A stretch of DNA of 64,000 bases. It comes from Streptomyces kronopolitis (GTDB lineage Bacteria > Actinomycetota > Actinomycetes > Streptomycetales > Streptomycetaceae). Location: positions 372,001-436,000 of the forward strand of contig NZ_BMND01000001.1 in assembly GCF_014646275.1 (NCBI RefSeq), written 5' to 3'. How positions within the stretch are numbered: the first letter of the stretch is position 1; each line of letters begins with the position of its first letter. The notes under the pieces are model-generated. The model had not been told where the DNA came from. It worked only from the letters and a program-made list of their open reading frames with translations, and did no database searches. Made by a program: the position numbers and the translations under genes. Positions 62,192-64,000 of the stretch are shown here, one piece after another.

Positions 62192-63453
62192 AGATTGAGC
62201 ACGTCGCCCTTGTACCTGCCGGTCCAGATCACCAGCGCATACTTGGTGCCCGAGGTGACTTCACGGCCCTCGTGGCCATGCGTGACCTGGCCCGGCCAGA
62301 GCGCCATTTTGCCGACCGCCAGATCCATGGTGCTGTAGCCCTGGCGGTAAAAATAGGTGTCGCCGCCCTCGTAGTCGTCGTTGAGTTTGACGATGCCCGA
62401 GACCAGCGAGGCGTCCACATGGCAAGCCAGGCTTCTTTGGGAGCCCGGGGAGTACTTGATGATGAAGACGTCGCGCAGACCGTGCATGGTCATCGGCGCC
62501 CAGTACTTGGTCAGGATTGGGTTGATGTGCAGTCTGAAGTGTGTTTCCAGGCGGTTGTAGAGGTGCACGTCCAGGGCGCGGATGCGCATTTCCTGGCCGG
62601 GAAAACTGTCGCCCGGCATGGCTTTCCACTGGCCTTGGGCCTCGGCCATGTGCAGCAGTTTTGTGCAGTCCTCCGGTGTCAGGAAGTCGATCGCGATGAT
62701 GTCGCGCTCCAGGACCTCGTAGCTCTGGTCTTGGGATTGGAAGACGATCTCATCCGCTTCCGTGAAGTAGTTCTTGCAGAGCTGCTCAAAGGCCTGCTTG
62801 TCGGCCCAGCCGCCATTGCCGTGCAGGACGCCTGGGCTGCTGTCTGTGACGCTGTTGTGCAGAAGCTTGTCCTCGGTCAGGCTGACTTCGGCGCCGGCCG
62901 CTGACAGGCACTGGAACAGTTCGGCCCGGGTATCGAGCGCGGGTCGCAGGTGCGAGTCCTCGTAGTGCAAATACTGGTACTGCATGTACAACTGGTCGTC
63001 CGCCGCGTCGGCGATGGGCGGGGCGAGAAATTCCTTCAAGGCGAAGGCGTAGCCCATGTAGACGCCGCTGTTGAGGAATCGGTAGCCGCTCGCGGTCTCG
63101 GCGAAGCGCGGCGCGACCTGCTGGTCTGGCCAGCAGATTTTTTCGGCGCCAAAGACGATGTCGGCCTGGAAACGCGCAAAGCGCTTCAGCATCTGCTCCA
63201 GCGACTGTGTCAGGAGCACGTCGTAGCCGTCGACAAACAGCACGATGTCCGTGTCGGCACAGCGGTCCAGAAACGTCCTCATCAAATTGAGTTTCTGTCC
63301 ACCACCGGGGCCCGTCATGTCGCCCCCGTGCCAAGCCACGTTGCGGCCCAGATTGGTGACGGCGATGTTCATCCGCGCCGCGGAAACAAACAAGGCCTGG
63401 GCCCGGCTTTCGTCGCTGGCGACGGTGACGACATGGACTTCTTGCAGATTCAT
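62188..63453 (-). CDS. PLOD-like glycosyltransferase/2-oxoglutarate-Fe(II) lysyl hydroxylase fusion
   Basis: A 421-residue two-domain protein; ATG 63453 starts MNLQEVHVVTVASDESRAQA. The N-terminal glycosyltransferase domain (about 1-235) has IVLFVDGYDVLLTQSLEQML and YRFLNSGVYMGYAFALKEFL as in lysyl hydroxylase/glucosyltransferases of the PLOD and mimivirus L230 type. The C-terminal oxygenase (about 250-421) has the iron triad His345-x-Asp347 and His394, and lysine 404 in SGTKYALVIW where PLODs have arginine to bind 2-oxoglutarate. No signal peptide. Composition is foreign to the flanks, and IS remnants lie on both sides. The acceptor protein is not encoded here. Confidence 0.85.
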   Translation of the reverse strand: MNLQEVHVVTVASDESRAQALFVSAARMNIAVTNLGRNVAWHGGDMTGPGGGQKLNLMRTFLDRCADTDIVLFVDGYDVLLTQSLEQMLKRFARFQADIVFGAEKICWPDQQVAPRFAETASGYRFLNSGVYMGYAFALKEFLAPPIADAADDQLYMQYQYLHYEDSHLRPALDTRAELFQCLSAAGAEVSLTEDKLLHNSVTDSSPGVLHGNGGWADKQAFEQLCKNYFTEADEIVFQSQDQSYEVLERDIIAIDFLTPEDCTKLLHMAEAQGQWKAMPGDSFPGQEMRIRALDVHLYNRLETHFRLHINPILTKYWAPMTMHGLRDVFIIKYSPGSQRSLACHVDASLVSGIVKLNDDYEGGDTYFYRQGYSTMDLAVGKMALWPGQVTHGHEGREVTSGTKYALVIWTGRYKGDVLNL

Positions 63454-63546
63454 GACACCTTCTTGTTCACATCCCGCCCCGTTGTGGTCCTCCAGACACC
63501 TGCCGCGGCGCGGGCCGACTGGGTAGCGATGATCACGCGAGACGCG

Positions 63547-63730
63547 TCCTCTAATCGGCGGCCGGCCTTTTCCCGCACCTGGCAGCGCAGGAGTTCCTGG
63601 ATCCGCTGGTCCAGCCCCTCTCACGCCACAGTCAGAAGTAATGGAACATCGCTGACCAGGCCGGGAAGTCAGCTGACAGGAAGCGCCGCTGACGGCCCGC
63701 CCGGATCCTGATAGAAGGCCGCCTGCCCGA
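63547..63730 (-). mobile_element. IS5-family transposase remnant B
   Basis: A second decayed copy of the same segment as remnant A (GRQRRFLSADFPAWSAMFHYF, interrupted by a stop, then in another frame RIQELLRCQVREKAG). The shared GGAGTTCCTGGATCC is at 61939 and 63590, 1651 bases apart in the same orientation, so the PLOD-like gene is bracketed by directly repeated IS fragments. Confidence 0.7.
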
Positions 63731-63883
63731 TAGGTCGTTGAGGTACAGCTCTCTCCCCGTCCCGCAGCTCAACGTGCACATGCTCGCCAAGCGGCTCCGA
63801 CGATGATCAGCATCACGATCGGGCGAACACGAAACGAGGCAAATCAGACTCACGGCGCCACGCTGAACCTCAACAGGTGGACC

Positions 63884-63923
63884 AGGTTCGAAGCTCCGCA
63901 GCCCACGGCGAAGCTTCGAACCT
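63884..63923. terminator. 12-pair hairpin near window end
   Basis: AGGTTCGAAGCT (63884-63895) is perfectly inverted at 63912-63923 around a 16-base loop. No gene is recognised from 63731 to the window end, so it may be a terminator or an IS-associated inverted repeat. Confidence 0.45.
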
Positions 63924-64000
63924 CAGGACCGAGACCCGTGCAGCGAGCCGCCAGGGTCCGAGGTCATCCGTCCCCCTACCAGGAGGGGCCAGGGGGGCCG

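Noticed and set aside
63884-63923. tRNA-like TTCGAA arms near the window end
   Set aside because: Only one stem can be folded; no acceptor, D or anticodon arm is present.

Overview
The window reads as a streptomycete-type actinobacterial chromosome: very high GC, strong third-position GC bias, GTG starts behind GGAGG-like ribosome sites, many ATGA start/stop overlaps, lipoprotein genes, and families typical of Streptomyces (LAL regulators, a class III lanthipeptide synthetase, a PASTA-less Ser/Thr kinase, MocR, paired SMR pumps). No rRNA, tRNA or CRISPR array was seen. The last 3 kb (about 60.9-63.5 kb) holds lower-GC genes of foreign character among broken IS5-type transposase copies.

Layout. 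1-6.8 kb: truncated alpha/beta hydrolase, FMN-dependent glutamate-synthase-like oxidoreductase, small lipoprotein, IS5 remnant, DinB protein, and a hydrolase/TetR divergent pair. 7-10.8 kb: three-gene molybdenum hydroxylase operon (FeS, FAD and Mo subunits). 11-15.7 kb: acetyltransferase, Ser/Thr kinase, STAS protein and PAS-GAF-SpoIIE phosphatase. 15.8-19.6 kb: ferric-siderophore type ABC importer (overlapping operon) divergent from an FhuF-like [2Fe-2S] protein.

19.8-46.2 kb looks like one biosynthetic and regulatory neighbourhood. A class III lanthipeptide operon comprises the synthetase LanKC, two identical 29-30 residue precursor peptides with a seven-residue core (STLSIAC), an MFS exporter, a prolyl-oligopeptidase-type protease (probable leader peptidase) and an FAD/NAD(P)-binding protein. 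It is followed by a solitary paralogue of the ATP synthase beta subunit, three LAL/LuxR regulators, an operon-like row of three secreted enzymes (SGNH esterase, GH5 endoglycoceramidase-like, HET-C/phospholipase-C-like), a MarR regulator, a secreted protein and a small LSIGSxGS-repeat protein. Two shared operator families tie it together: a GAGT-N7-ACTC dyad occurs five times, only in intergenic DNA of this neighbourhood, and a CAAC-N4-GTTG palindrome pair lies in front of both the orphan atpD and marR.

46.3-55.5 kb: a cupin-like gene with an apparently frameshifted upstream gene, a glycine-betaine type binding protein, then an amino-acid ABC importer with a nitrilase and a second solute-binding-like protein, divergent from a MocR regulator that lacks its PLP lysine. 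55.9-60.7 kb: YVTN beta-propeller/Ig-like protein, broken LysR gene, TetR-SMR-SMR efflux operon behind a perfect 24-bp palindrome, and a Nudix hydrolase. 60.9-63.5 kb: a galE fragment, a GT25 glycosyltransferase and a PLOD-like glycosyltransferase/2-oxoglutarate oxygenase, together resembling the collagen hydroxylysine glycosylation pathway.
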